9,093 nt of DNA, from assembly GCA_044371755.1 (NCBI GenBank), contig JBILSZ010000105.1, forward strand, positions 1 through 9,093. The letters run 5' to 3'. Made by a program: the position numbers and the translations under genes. Shown one piece after another: positions 1 to 6,172 of this stretch (within the stretch, counting starts at the first letter, position 1; each line of letters opens with the position of its first letter). Under the pieces are notes generated by a model. That model searched no databases, was not told where the DNA came from, and saw only the letters and a program-made list of their open reading frames with translations. Source of the DNA: JAIXWP01 sp044371755. Its GTDB lineage: Bacteria > Bacteroidota > Bacteroidia > Flavobacteriales_D > Sanyastnellaceae.

Positions 1-19
1 GAATTCCGAATTTAGAATG

Positions 20-919
20 CTAGTAAAGCTCCCCAGCGATGCGGAACGTAGTACAGTGCGCTTCGACGATGATCTTGATGTCTTCGCTGTAGCCGCCGCC
101 CATTGAACAGCAAACGGGGATGTTATGGCGATGCGCTGTTTTGAGGACGAATTCATCACGCTTCTTGCAGCCTTCCAAACTTACTTTCAACCTTCCCAAT
201 TTGTCCGTTTCGAGTATGTCAACGCCGCATTGATAAAAGATAAAATCAGGCTGCACGGTATCGATGAGGGCAGGCAAATGTTGGTGCAATAATTCGAGAT
301 AGGCTTCGTCGCGGATGCCATCGGGCAAGGGGATGTCGAGATCGCTTTTTTCCTTACGCAAGGGATAATTATTTCCACCATGCATCGAAAATGTAAATAC
401 GCGAGGATCATTCTCAAAAATCGATGCGGTGCCATTCCCTTGATGGACGTCCAAATCGACGACGAGAATTTTATTCCTTAATTTTTTTTCTAATAAATAA
501 AGCGCCGATATCGCAATGTCATTGAGCAAACAAAATCCTTCGCCTCGATCGCGGTAGGCATGATGGGTGCCACCGGCTACATTAAAACCAATTCCATTTT
601 CAATCGCAGCCAAACTCATGTCCAGCGTGCCTTGCATGATGATGAATTCTCGTTCCACCAATTGCGCACTCAACGGAAATCCAGTTTTTCGTTCTTCTTG
701 CTTTGTTAATGCTAGATTTTGAAGTTTGCGCACGTACTCGACATCATGTGCGAGCAGGGCTGTTGCTTCGTCCATTTTTTTTGGCGAAAAAAAATTGGCT
801 TCGCTAAAACTGCCTTCATGAATGAGCTGTCCGGGTATGAGTTCATACTTCAACATCGGAAACCGATGTCCCTCAGGAAGGGGATGACAATAGATGGGGT
901 CGAAGGCGATTTTAATCAT
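20..919 (-). CDS. Class IV (HDAC11-like) histone deacetylase family protein
   Basis: Predicted zinc-dependent deacylase of the arginase/deacetylase fold, 299 residues. Family knowledge: these enzymes hydrolyse acyl-lysine or small acetylated substrates; the bacterial substrate is unknown. Visible motifs (numbered from the chosen Met): GGTHHA with the His pair 119-120, DLDVHQGNG with zinc ligands Asp157 and His159, FSMHG near 178, GVDILETDKLG with the third zinc ligand Asp239, and GGGY with the catalytic Tyr277. All expected active-site residues are present. The pattern GVDILETDKLGRL resembles HDAC11 more than the acetoin-utilisation AcuC type. The ATG at 917-919 gives MIKIAFDP, the usual family N terminus; the only upstream in-frame start is a TTG six codons earlier, judged unlikely. 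The gene diverges from the CDF transporter with 57 bp between the two ATGs. No partner gene indicates the substrate. Confidence 0.93.
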   Translation of the reverse strand: MIKIAFDPIYCHPLPEGHRFPMLKYELIPGQLIHEGSFSEANFFSPKKMDEATALLAHDVEYVRKLQNLALTKQEERKTGFPLSAQLVEREFIIMQGTLDMSLAAIENGIGFNVAGGTHHAYRDRGEGFCLLNDIAISALYLLEKKLRNKILVVDLDVHQGNGTASIFENDPRVFTFSMHGGNNYPLRKEKSDLDIPLPDGIRDEAYLELLHQHLPALIDTVQPDFIFYQCGVDILETDKLGRLKVSLEGCKKRDEFVLKTAHRHNIPVCCSMGGGYSEDIKIIVEAHCTTFRIAGELY

Positions 920-934
920 ACGTCGGGGGGCGCA

Positions 935-972
935 CAAATTTGGTTTAGAAAAGCACTCACGTTGTACTTTTG
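935..972 (+). promoter_or_regulatory. Bacteroidota-type promoter of the CDF gene, shared divergent region
   Basis: TTTG at 939-942 and TACTTTTG at 965-972 match the -33 and TAnnTTTG -7 elements of the Bacteroidota primary sigma factor, separated by 22 bp. The -7 box ends 4 nt before the ATG at 977, so the transcript is probably leaderless or nearly so. The -33 element is part of the perfect palindrome CAAATTTG (935-942). Read on the minus strand this could double as a poor -7 box for the deacetylase gene; that part is inference. Confidence 0.5.
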
Positions 973-976
973 TTTC

Positions 977-1888
977 ATGTCATCACTAAAAAAGTCAGGC
1001 TCGCACCCCGCAGACGATGGTATCCGCGTGGTGAAGCATGGCATTGGTTTTAATCTCGTTTTGGCTTTAATAAAAGGCGCTGCTGGTTTTTTCGGTCATA
1101 GTTATGCTTTGATCGCGGATGCAATCGAGAGCACCTCTGATGTGTTAAGTTCAACGATTGTTTGGATTGGTTTGCGAGCCGCCTCTCGTCCTCCTGATGA
1201 CGACCATCCCTACGGTCACGGCAAGGCCGAACCGCTCGCTGGTGTGATCGTAAGTCTTTTTTTGTTGGCTGCTGCTATTCTTATTGGTGTAGAATCCATC
1301 AGCAATATCATGACGCCGCATGAGGCGCCCAAGGCTTGGACGTTAATTGTGATAGGTGCGGTGGTGATAGGCAAGGAGCTGGTCTTTCGCTATGTGATGA
1401 GCACGGCGGTTGAAATCAATAGCACGGCGGTAAAAGGCGAGGCCCAACACCATCGCGCAGACGCCATCACTTCCGTGGCCGCATTCATCGGTATTGCCAT
1501 TGCGCTGATTGGGGGCGAGGGCTATGAAAGTGCCGACGATTGGGCAGCGCTCCTGGCGGGTGCTTTCATCGCGTGGAATGCCTACAAGATATTTTCTCCT
1601 TCTTTCAGCGAATTGATGGATAAGGCGCTTCCTGAAGATGTAGTGAAAGAAGTTCGCAAAGTCGCAGAAGGTGTTCCTGGTGTAATCGCCATCGAAAAGT
1701 GTTTCGTGCGAAAGATGGGATTCGAGCTTTTTGTGGACATTCACGTGGAAGTCAATGCACAAGCGACTGTGTTTGAGGGACATGATATCGGTCACCGCGT
1801 CAAAGACGCCATAATGGCCGCTAATCCTGCGGTTTACGACGTTTTGACGCACATTGAGCCTTACCCACACTCCGATTACAAATCATAA
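977..1888 (+). CDS. Cation diffusion facilitator (CDF) metal efflux transporter
   Basis: Inner-membrane divalent metal/proton antiporter of the CDF family, 303 residues, a typical length. The N-terminal membrane domain carries the TM2 motif ALIADAIESTSD, with Glu51 and Asp55 in the positions that are Asp/Asp in E. coli YiiP and His/Asp in zinc-type CDFs. DDDHPYGHGK at 74-83 is the conserved loop after TM2. TM5 carries HHRAD (His158, Asp162), the second half of the transport site. The C-terminal domain from about residue 215 (KALPEDVVKEVRKVAEGVPGV, then VDIHVEV) is the usual metallochaperone-like cytoplasmic dimer domain. The metal cannot be assigned from these residues. The ATG at 977 is preferred: the open frame extends upstream to 719, but that part lies over the divergent deacetylase gene and promoter and has no transporter-like content. 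Confidence 0.93.
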   Translation: MSSLKKSGSHPADDGIRVVKHGIGFNLVLALIKGAAGFFGHSYALIADAIESTSDVLSSTIVWIGLRAASRPPDDDHPYGHGKAEPLAGVIVSLFLLAAAILIGVESISNIMTPHEAPKAWTLIVIGAVVIGKELVFRYVMSTAVEINSTAVKGEAQHHRADAITSVAAFIGIAIALIGGEGYESADDWAALLAGAFIAWNAYKIFSPSFSELMDKALPEDVVKEVRKVAEGVPGVIAIEKCFVRKMGFELFVDIHVEVNAQATVFEGHDIGHRVKDAIMAANPAVYDVLTHIEPYPHSDYKS

Positions 1889-1946
1889 AGGGGCTTTTGT
1901 TAATAATCCGCTCGCGACGAAGAATGCCTTTCCGAGTTCTAACTAC

Positions 1947-1954
1947 TATATTTG
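1947..1954 (+). promoter_or_regulatory. -7 box of the dnaN promoter
   Basis: TATATTTG is an exact TAnnTTTG match, 21 bp before the dnaN ATG, predicting a short 5' leader of about 18 nt. No convincing TTTG -33 element stands at the right distance. dnaN can therefore be transcribed independently of the CDF gene, which ends at 1888. Confidence 0.5.
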
Positions 1955-1975
1955 CGCGCAATCAAACCAGAAAAA

Positions 1976-3097
1976 ATGAAGTTTGTAGTTACAAGTACCG
2001 CTCTTCTTAAGCAATTACAGATGCTAAGCGGAGTTTTGAATTCGAGCAACACCTTGCCAATTCTAGATAATTTTCTTTTTGAAATAAGAGAAAATGAATT
2101 GTCCATTTCAGCCTCTGACTTGGAGACGGCGATGAGCAATAAAATGACCATCCAGTCAAAGGAAACAGGCATGATCGCGGTTCCTGCGAAGTTGATCCTC
2201 GATATTCTCAAGAGTCTTCCCGAGCAGCCGTTGACATTCAGTGTGGATGAGAAGACTTACGCTATCGAAATCGCTAGCGACTATGGTAAATATAAGCTCA
2301 ATGGCCACAATGGCGATGAATTCCCAAAGGCTCCAGTGATGGAGAACCAAAAATCATTGGTGATTCAAAGCGATGCGTTGGCACGTGCGATCAATAAGAC
2401 ACTTTTCGCCACAGGCAACGATGATATGCGTCCTGTGATGAGCGGTGTATTCTTCGAAATCCATGAGAATAGCATGCGTTTCGTAGCCACCGATGCTCAT
2501 AAGCTCGTTCGCTACAGCCGCACCGATGTGGGCGGTGATAGCCCGGCTTCTTTTATCGTTCCTAAGAAGCCGCTCAACCTTTTGAAAGGTTCTTTGGGTT
2601 CTCAAAAGACGGAAGTAAAACTCGAATACACAGACAATAGCGCACTTTTCACTTTTGATAATGTGACTTTGATGTGTCGCTTGATTGAGGGTAAATACCC
2701 CAACTACGAAGCGGTGATTCCAAAAGAAAACCCTTTCAAGTTGACAATAGATCGCCTCGATCTTTTGAGTTCTATCAAGCGTGTGAGCATCTTCGCCAAC
2801 AAGACTACACATCAAGTGCGCCTTCGCATGGGTGGTAGCGAATTGAATATTTCTGCAGAGGATTTGGACTTCGCAAACGAAGCACAAGAGCGCCTCACTT
2901 GTTCTTATGCAGGTGATGATATGGAAATCGGATTCAACTCACGCTTCCTTCAAGAAATGCTCGGCAATCTCACTTCCGAAAACGTGAACATCGAAATGAG
3001 CGCTCCTAATCGCGCTGGGATTTTGACTCAGGTGGAAGCGGATGATGTGTCTGAGGATATTCTAATGTTGGTGATGCCGGTGATGTTGAACTCGTAA
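1976..3097 (+). CDS. dnaN: DNA polymerase III beta subunit (sliding clamp)
   Basis: Homodimeric ring that tethers the replicative polymerase to DNA and docks other repair and replication proteins. The protein is 373 residues, as expected for a Bacteroidota clamp, and spans the three clamp domains. Recognisable signatures: MKFVVTSTALLKQL at the N terminus, TLPILDNFLFE (26-36), RPVMSGVFFE (152-161), ATDAHKLVRYSR (171-182), EGKYPNYEAVIPK (238-250), and the C-terminal MLVMPVML (364-371) that forms part of the protein-binding pocket. The start at ATG 1976 gives the family N terminus; an in-frame TTG at 1952 lies inside the -7 promoter box and is rejected. dnaA and recF are not adjacent, so this is not the classical dnaA-dnaN-recF arrangement. 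The last 30 codons or so overlap the convergent rhomboid gene on the other strand. Confidence 0.98.
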   Translation: MKFVVTSTALLKQLQMLSGVLNSSNTLPILDNFLFEIRENELSISASDLETAMSNKMTIQSKETGMIAVPAKLILDILKSLPEQPLTFSVDEKTYAIEIASDYGKYKLNGHNGDEFPKAPVMENQKSLVIQSDALARAINKTLFATGNDDMRPVMSGVFFEIHENSMRFVATDAHKLVRYSRTDVGGDSPASFIVPKKPLNLLKGSLGSQKTEVKLEYTDNSALFTFDNVTLMCRLIEGKYPNYEAVIPKENPFKLTIDRLDLLSSIKRVSIFANKTTHQVRLRMGGSELNISAEDLDFANEAQERLTCSYAGDDMEIGFNSRFLQEMLGNLTSENVNIEMSAPNRAGILTQVEADDVSEDILMLVMPVMLNS

Positions 3098-3743
3098 GTT
3101 CTTCCACTTCCTCCTCGTCGGGTTCCAATTCATACTGATAGACCTTGCGCTGAGGACCCACTTTGCGATATGCGAAGACCGCTATGATTCCCGCGAGAAA
3201 GCCGGATAAGTGACCTTCCCAAGATACTTTAGGGTCGATTGGAAATAAATACCAAACCAACGATCCGTAATAAAGAGCAACAATTAAAGAAACCCGCATC
3301 ATTTGCGGGTTTTTTCGTATTAACCCACTAAAGAATAAAAAAGAAAACTGTGCATACAGCAACATGCTCGCGCCAATATGATAGGTGGGCCGTCCAATGA
3401 GCCAAAGCATTATTCCACTTACGAAAAAGGTGAAGAGAAAAACGCGAATGCTAATGGTGCGATAGAAATAAAACAGAAAGCTATTTAATACCAAAAATCC
3501 TAACGTATTGTGCCAGATATGTTCGAGATTGCCATGAATAAAGTGCATGGTGAAAATACCGCGCAGACCTTCTAGATCACGGGGAAACATTCCGTATTGA
3601 TTCATTCGATACCCGAGATATTCGTCCATTACGAATACGGCCCAACAAATAGAAAGAAAGAACAAAGAAATAAAGATGGCGTCCAGAATTTTGGCCCCAT
3701 CTGAAGTTTTCGTTCCATAAATATTTGTTAAAGGCGTTTGCAT
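3006..3743 (-). CDS. Rhomboid family intramembrane serine protease
   Basis: Polytopic inner-membrane protease, 245 residues; rhomboids cleave transmembrane segments of partner proteins, and the target here is unknown. Visible features: N-terminal membrane segment about 20-40; the FTMHFIHGNLEHIWHN motif (64-79) with the HxxxN oxyanion residues His75 and Asn79; catalytic Ser126 in HIGASM; and catalytic His178 in WEGHLSGFLAG. The usual GxSG has Met127 in place of the last Gly. From about residue 199 a hydrophilic tail follows with an acidic run (EPDEEEVEE) and then a Ser/Pro-rich end; its last 30 residues are encoded over the dnaN 3' end. ATG 3741-3743 is chosen over a TTG two codons upstream. 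It is divergent from the small secreted-protein gene at 3787, 43 bp away. A true protease is likely, but the Met substitution leaves some doubt. Confidence 0.92.
   Translation of the reverse strand: MQTPLTNIYGTKTSDGAKILDAIFISLFFLSICWAVFVMDEYLGYRMNQYGMFPRDLEGLRGIFTMHFIHGNLEHIWHNTLGFLVLNSFLFYFYRTISIRVFLFTFFVSGIMLWLIGRPTYHIGASMLLYAQFSFLFFSGLIRKNPQMMRVSLIVALYYGSLVWYLFPIDPKVSWEGHLSGFLAGIIAVFAYRKVGPQRKVYQYELEPDEEEVEELTSSTSPASPTLEYPQTHHPLPPESKSQRD
3290..3315 (+). terminator. Rho-independent terminator-like hairpin inside the rhomboid gene
   Basis: AAACCCGCA (3290-3298), loop TCATT, and TGCGGGTTT (3304-3312) form a perfect 9-bp stem. The T run 3310-3315 overlaps the stem end and then gives way to CG. 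On the plus strand this is a good intrinsic terminator shape about 190 nt past the dnaN stop, so it may end dnaN transcripts. On the minus strand the stem is followed by a weaker TTTCTTT tract. The sequence is also coding, for rhomboid residues around 143-151. Function is inferred from structure only. Confidence 0.5.
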
Positions 3744-3765
3744 TTTCAATAATAATCTATCTTTA
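3737..3765 (+). promoter_or_regulatory. Promoter of the small secreted-protein gene
   Basis: TTTG at 3737-3740, a 17-bp spacer, then TATCTTTA at 3758-3765 (one mismatch from TAnnTTTG). The predicted transcript start is near 3769, giving a leader of about 17 nt before ATG 3787. The -33 element lies over the first codons of the divergent rhomboid gene. Confidence 0.4.
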
Positions 3766-3786
3766 GCACACTAAACATTCCTTGTA

Positions 3787-4029
3787 ATGAAAAAGAGTAT
3801 CCTCACTTTGATGTCGTCTTTGTTGTTGAGTTACGCGGCTGTCGCGGCCAACGATCAAAAGCAGGATCAGCAAGATCCTTCAAAAGACAAAGAAAAGAAA
3901 GTCTCATTTTCGCTAACCGATGGATATTTTTCCATCTTCGAAATCCTGTTGGAGAAGCCCAAGGTAGATACTTTGCGCGCTCCCATCAGCCCGAAGCCAA
4001 ACAATAGCGGTGCCAACAAGAAAAAGTGA
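3787..4029 (+). CDS. Small secreted lysine-rich hypothetical protein
   Basis: An 80-residue protein I do not recognise. The N terminus is a clear Sec signal peptide: MKKS, a hydrophobic core (ILTLMSSLLLSYA), then AVA before AND, giving a predicted signal peptidase I cut near residues 21-22. The mature part, about 59 residues, is highly charged (QKQDQQDPSKDKEKK), has one more structured stretch (VSFSLTDGYFSIFEILLEKP, about 39-58), and ends in a basic tail, GANKKK. No lipobox cysteine is present, so a free periplasmic protein is expected. It has its own promoter-like sequence and sits 29 bp upstream of the phosphorylase gene in the same direction. The signal peptide and codon structure make a real gene likely; function unknown. 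Confidence 0.75.
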   Translation: MKKSILTLMSSLLLSYAAVAANDQKQDQQDPSKDKEKKVSFSLTDGYFSIFEILLEKPKVDTLRAPISPKPNNSGANKKK

Positions 4030-4031
4030 CA

Positions 4032-4060
4032 TTGCGTCAGTGCGTCTATATTTGACGCAT
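4032..4060 (+). promoter_or_regulatory. Promoter and possible operator of the phosphorylase gene
   Basis: TATATTTG at 4047-4054 is an exact TAnnTTTG -7 box ending 4 nt before the ATG at 4059, so the mRNA should be leaderless. The box is embedded in a perfect inverted repeat, TGCGTC (4041-4046), 7-nt centre, GACGCA (4054-4059). A further direct copy of TGCGTC occurs at 4033-4038. No -33 element is seen at normal spacing. The symmetry over the -7 box suggests a repressor site or an RNA hairpin; both are inference. Confidence 0.45.
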
Positions 4061-4949
4061 GAAGTCAACACAAATCAATAGCGCTGCTTTCATTCCAGAG
4101 ACGGAGCTCATTCTTCGTCCCGATGGAAGCGTGTATCACCTCGGAGTAACGCCCTCACAAGTAGCTTCCAAAATCATCATCGTTGGTGACCCCGAGCGCG
4201 TGCCGACCATCTCTGACTTATTTGATAATGTAGAATGCCGCATTCACAATCGTGAGTTCGTGGTACACACGGGCAGCTACAAAGGCAAGCGCATCACAGT
4301 AGTGTCCAGCGGTATTGGCGTTGATAATATTGATATCGTGATCAACGAATTGGATGCTGTGGTAAATGTGGACTTCACTACGCGTCAACCAAAATCTGAA
4401 TTAAGATCCTTAGAAATTGTGCGCATCGGCACCAGCGGCTCCATTCAAGCGGATATTCCAGTAGGCAGTTTTGTAGCAAGTGCCTTCGCTTTCGGCCTCG
4501 ATGGTGTGCCTTATAGTTATCACAGCGCTTTGAATGAAGAGGAAGAGTCGCTCAAGTCCAAACTCTGCGCAGAAATACCGGAACTCCAAGCCCAGAGCGG
4601 TTTGTACACGGTCAAAGGCAGCGATGATTTGCTCCAACGCATTGCCTTTGATATGATTCAAGGTATAACGGCCACACAAAACGGCTTTTACGGTCCACAA
4701 GGCCGCAGCGTAAGATTGGTCAGCAAGGTCGAACCGATACTCCAACGTTATGCACAAGTCCATTTTATGGATAAAAGAGTCACCAATTTCGAAATGGAAT
4801 GTTCGGGCATTTATGCGCTCTCTTCTCTGTTGGGGCACAATGCGTTAACCGTCTGTGCGATCTTAGCAAATAGGGCCACCAAAGAATTCCACAACAACCC
4901 GTCAACAAGTGTTGAAACCCTTATCAGGCTTGTGTTAGAGCGATTTTAA
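4059..4949 (+). CDS. Nucleoside phosphorylase, uridine phosphorylase-like
   Basis: Cytoplasmic enzyme of the PNP_UDP_1 family, 296 residues, predicted to cleave a nucleoside with phosphate into base and ribose-1-phosphate in salvage. Motifs in order: GDPERV (43-48), phosphate-binding; NREFVVHTGSYKGK (64-77); SSGIGVDN (83-90); VRIGTSGSIQ (121-130), with the Arg and Thr/Ser residues of the phosphate and ribose site; NFEMECSGIYAL (243-254), whose Glu residues bind ribose; and NRAT (271-274), matching the VNRTQ of uridine phosphorylases rather than the SD motif of purine phosphorylases. An insertion at about 101-117 (VVNVDFTTRQPKSELRS) separates the two central strands. The protein is about 40 residues longer than E. 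coli Udp, partly through the N-terminal extension and this insertion. The family is firm; uridine specificity is inferred. Confidence 0.9.
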   Translation: MKSTQINSAAFIPETELILRPDGSVYHLGVTPSQVASKIIIVGDPERVPTISDLFDNVECRIHNREFVVHTGSYKGKRITVVSSGIGVDNIDIVINELDAVVNVDFTTRQPKSELRSLEIVRIGTSGSIQADIPVGSFVASAFAFGLDGVPYSYHSALNEEEESLKSKLCAEIPELQAQSGLYTVKGSDDLLQRIAFDMIQGITATQNGFYGPQGRSVRLVSKVEPILQRYAQVHFMDKRVTNFEMECSGIYALSSLLGHNALTVCAILANRATKEFHNNPSTSVETLIRLVLERF

Positions 4950-5005
4950 ATAGGGTCTTGTGAATAAGAGCAAAATTGTTTCTCATTAAGCCTCAGTAAG
5001 GAAGG

Positions 5006-5013
5006 TACTTTTG
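5006..5013 (+). promoter_or_regulatory. -7 box upstream of the SirB1-like gene
   Basis: TACTTTTG matches TAnnTTTG exactly and would give a leader of about 24 nt before ATG 5042. The nearest TTG upstream (4976-4978) is 27 bp away, too far for a normal -33 element, so the promoter call rests on the -7 box alone. Confidence 0.35.
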
Positions 5014-5041
5014 GGTTAAAGCTTTAGATAAAGTGAACCCT

Positions 5042-5929
5042 ATGTACACCACAGAAGTGAACGCGCTGATTACACTTATAGAAGATCCCGATGAGGTGAT
5101 CTATTTGCACGTGCGATCTGCCTTGAAAAGTTACGGTGAACAGATCATTCCCCACTTAGAATATTATTGGGAATTGAATGACTTCGGTCCTTTGTTTCAA
5201 ACAAGGCTTGAAGAACTGATCAACACGATTCAATATGAATCTGTGTATGACCGTCTCAAGCGTTGGAAACAATCAGAAGACAAGGATTTATTAGAAGGAG
5301 CGCTCATCATCAATCGCTACGGCTACCCAGGATGTGATGAGGAAGAGTTGAGACGCAAAATCATGCGTGTGCGTCAAGACATTTGGTTGGAGCTCAACGA
5401 TCATCTCACAGCGATAGAAGTGGTGAGGGTTTTCAATCACATGCTTTTCAAAGAACACGGATTCACGGGAGATCGCGATCATTATGATCAACCGCAGAAT
5501 AGTTTTCTTAGCGATGTACTCAGCACCAAACAAGGCAATCCGCTTTCATTAAGTCTCTTGTACGCTTACTTAGCAAAGAGTTTGGATGTGCCGATATACG
5601 GAGTCAATTTGCCCAGTCATTTCATTCTATGTTATCTCGACTACGATTCTGAATGCAAGGAGTGGGGCATTACAGAGGAGGATGCAGAGGTATTGTTCTA
5701 TGTCAATCCATTCAGCGAAGGCGCAATGTTGCACAAGGAGGAAATCGATGAGTTTTTAGCAAATCAAAATTTGCCTCAAGACAATCGTTTCTACCGCCCT
5801 TGCTCCAATCAAGAGATGATTAGTCGCATGCTCAACAATCTAATTCATAGTTATATCTCAAGAAATAACGAGGATAAAGTACGTGAATTGAGAGCATTGC
5901 AATCGATCTTGTTAGAACAAGAAGACTGA
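5042..5929 (+). CDS. SirB1/transglutaminase-like superfamily protein
   Basis: A 295-residue cytoplasmic protein of the SirB1-type transglutaminase-like family. The N-terminal ~70 residues are helical and HEAT-like (EDPDEVIYLHVRSALKSYGE, about 14-33). The core runs from roughly 75 to 255: NHMLFKEHGFTGDRDHY (132-148), KQGNPLSLSLLYAYLAKSLDVPIYGVNLPSHFIL (163-196) and FYVNPFSEGAML (219-230). The C-terminal helices (MISRMLNNLIHSYISRN) resemble the TPR-like end of the family. In true transglutaminases a catalytic Cys lies where this protein has the GNPLSLS segment. Only His193 of the triad is clear, with Asn222 in the Asp position, so a non-catalytic role is likely, as is usual for this family. Function is unknown. 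ATG 5042 is preferred over GTG 5033, three codons upstream. It converges on the small membrane-protein gene with no gap. Confidence 0.88.
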   Translation: MYTTEVNALITLIEDPDEVIYLHVRSALKSYGEQIIPHLEYYWELNDFGPLFQTRLEELINTIQYESVYDRLKRWKQSEDKDLLEGALIINRYGYPGCDEEELRRKIMRVRQDIWLELNDHLTAIEVVRVFNHMLFKEHGFTGDRDHYDQPQNSFLSDVLSTKQGNPLSLSLLYAYLAKSLDVPIYGVNLPSHFILCYLDYDSECKEWGITEEDAEVLFYVNPFSEGAMLHKEEIDEFLANQNLPQDNRFYRPCSNQEMISRMLNNLIHSYISRNNEDKVRELRALQSILLEQED

Positions 5930-6067
5930 TTAAAAACAGCCTTTGATGACGGTGGCACCGAGAGTGAGCCACAAAATTCCCTTGATTAAAAAGAACGCAA
6001 AGCCCGCCCAGCCGAGCCTTTTCAGCCATGAGCGTGTATTCTTTTTGGGTTCTTGTGTCTGTTCCAT
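5930..6067 (-). CDS. Small single-span membrane protein, 45 residues
   Basis: Short open frame on the minus strand from ATG (6065-6067) to TAA (5930-5932). The 45-residue product starts MEQTQEPKKNTRSWLKRLGW, followed by a hydrophobic segment of about 24 residues (roughly 20-42) containing AGFAFFLIKGILWLTLGA, and ends KGCF. The basic, Trp-containing amphipathic stretch before the segment predicts an N-in single-pass inner-membrane protein. WLKRLGWAGFxFFLIKGxLWL resembles small Bacteroidota membrane proteins I have a general memory of, with no assigned function. The stop codon is immediately next to the stop of the SirB1-like gene. A near-consensus promoter precedes it on the minus strand. The orderly topology supports a real gene; no homology search was possible. 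Confidence 0.72.
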   Translation of the reverse strand: MEQTQEPKKNTRSWLKRLGWAGFAFFLIKGILWLTLGATVIKGCF

Positions 6068-6081
6068 TGTTTTTGTGGCCG

Positions 6082-6113
6082 CAAATGTGGAAATATTCTG
6101 TGAAGTTTTTCAA
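6082..6113 (-). promoter_or_regulatory. Candidate promoter of the small membrane-protein gene
   Basis: On the minus strand TTG (6113-6111), a 21-bp spacer, then CACATTTG (6089-6082), one mismatch from TAnnTTTG. It lies 15 bp before the ATG at 6067, so the predicted leader is about 10 nt. It is divergent from the accC gene. Confidence 0.3.
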
Positions 6114-6142
6114 TTAAATCTTACAAGAATCTTTAAAAGCGC

Positions 6143-6151
6143 TAATCTTTG
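6143..6151 (+). promoter_or_regulatory. Possible -7 box of the accC promoter
   Basis: TAATCTTTG is a TAnnTTTG box with one extra base between TA and TTTG, 21 bp before the accC ATG. No clear -33 element is seen. An in-frame TTG at 6149 falls inside this box, which argues against it as a start codon. Confidence 0.25.
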
Positions 6152-6172
6152 CAGGACTTAAGTAATTTTTCA

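Noticed and set aside
1..6. EcoRI site at the first base, as if a cloning junction
   Set aside because: GAATTC occurs again elsewhere in the window, and nothing vector-like follows; it may be chance or the edge of a cloned fragment.
719..976. Upstream extension of the CDF open frame (86 extra codons)
   Set aside because: It lies over the divergent deacetylase gene and the CDF promoter and has no transporter-like sequence; the ATG at 977 gives the normal family length.
1343..1870. Long minus-strand open frame over the CDF gene (175 codons)
   Set aside because: Antisense shadow of a clear CDF coding sequence, with no domain-like composition.
2354..2887. Minus-strand open frame over dnaN (177 codons)
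   Set aside because: Antisense shadow of dnaN; Cys/His-rich random-looking product.
4962..4986. Imperfect inverted repeat after the phosphorylase gene
   Set aside because: Several mismatches, AT-rich, and no T run; too weak to call a terminator.
5943..6161. Plus-strand open frame between the SirB1-like gene and accC
   Set aside because: The minus strand of the same region encodes the better supported 45-residue membrane protein, and this frame runs through both divergent promoters.
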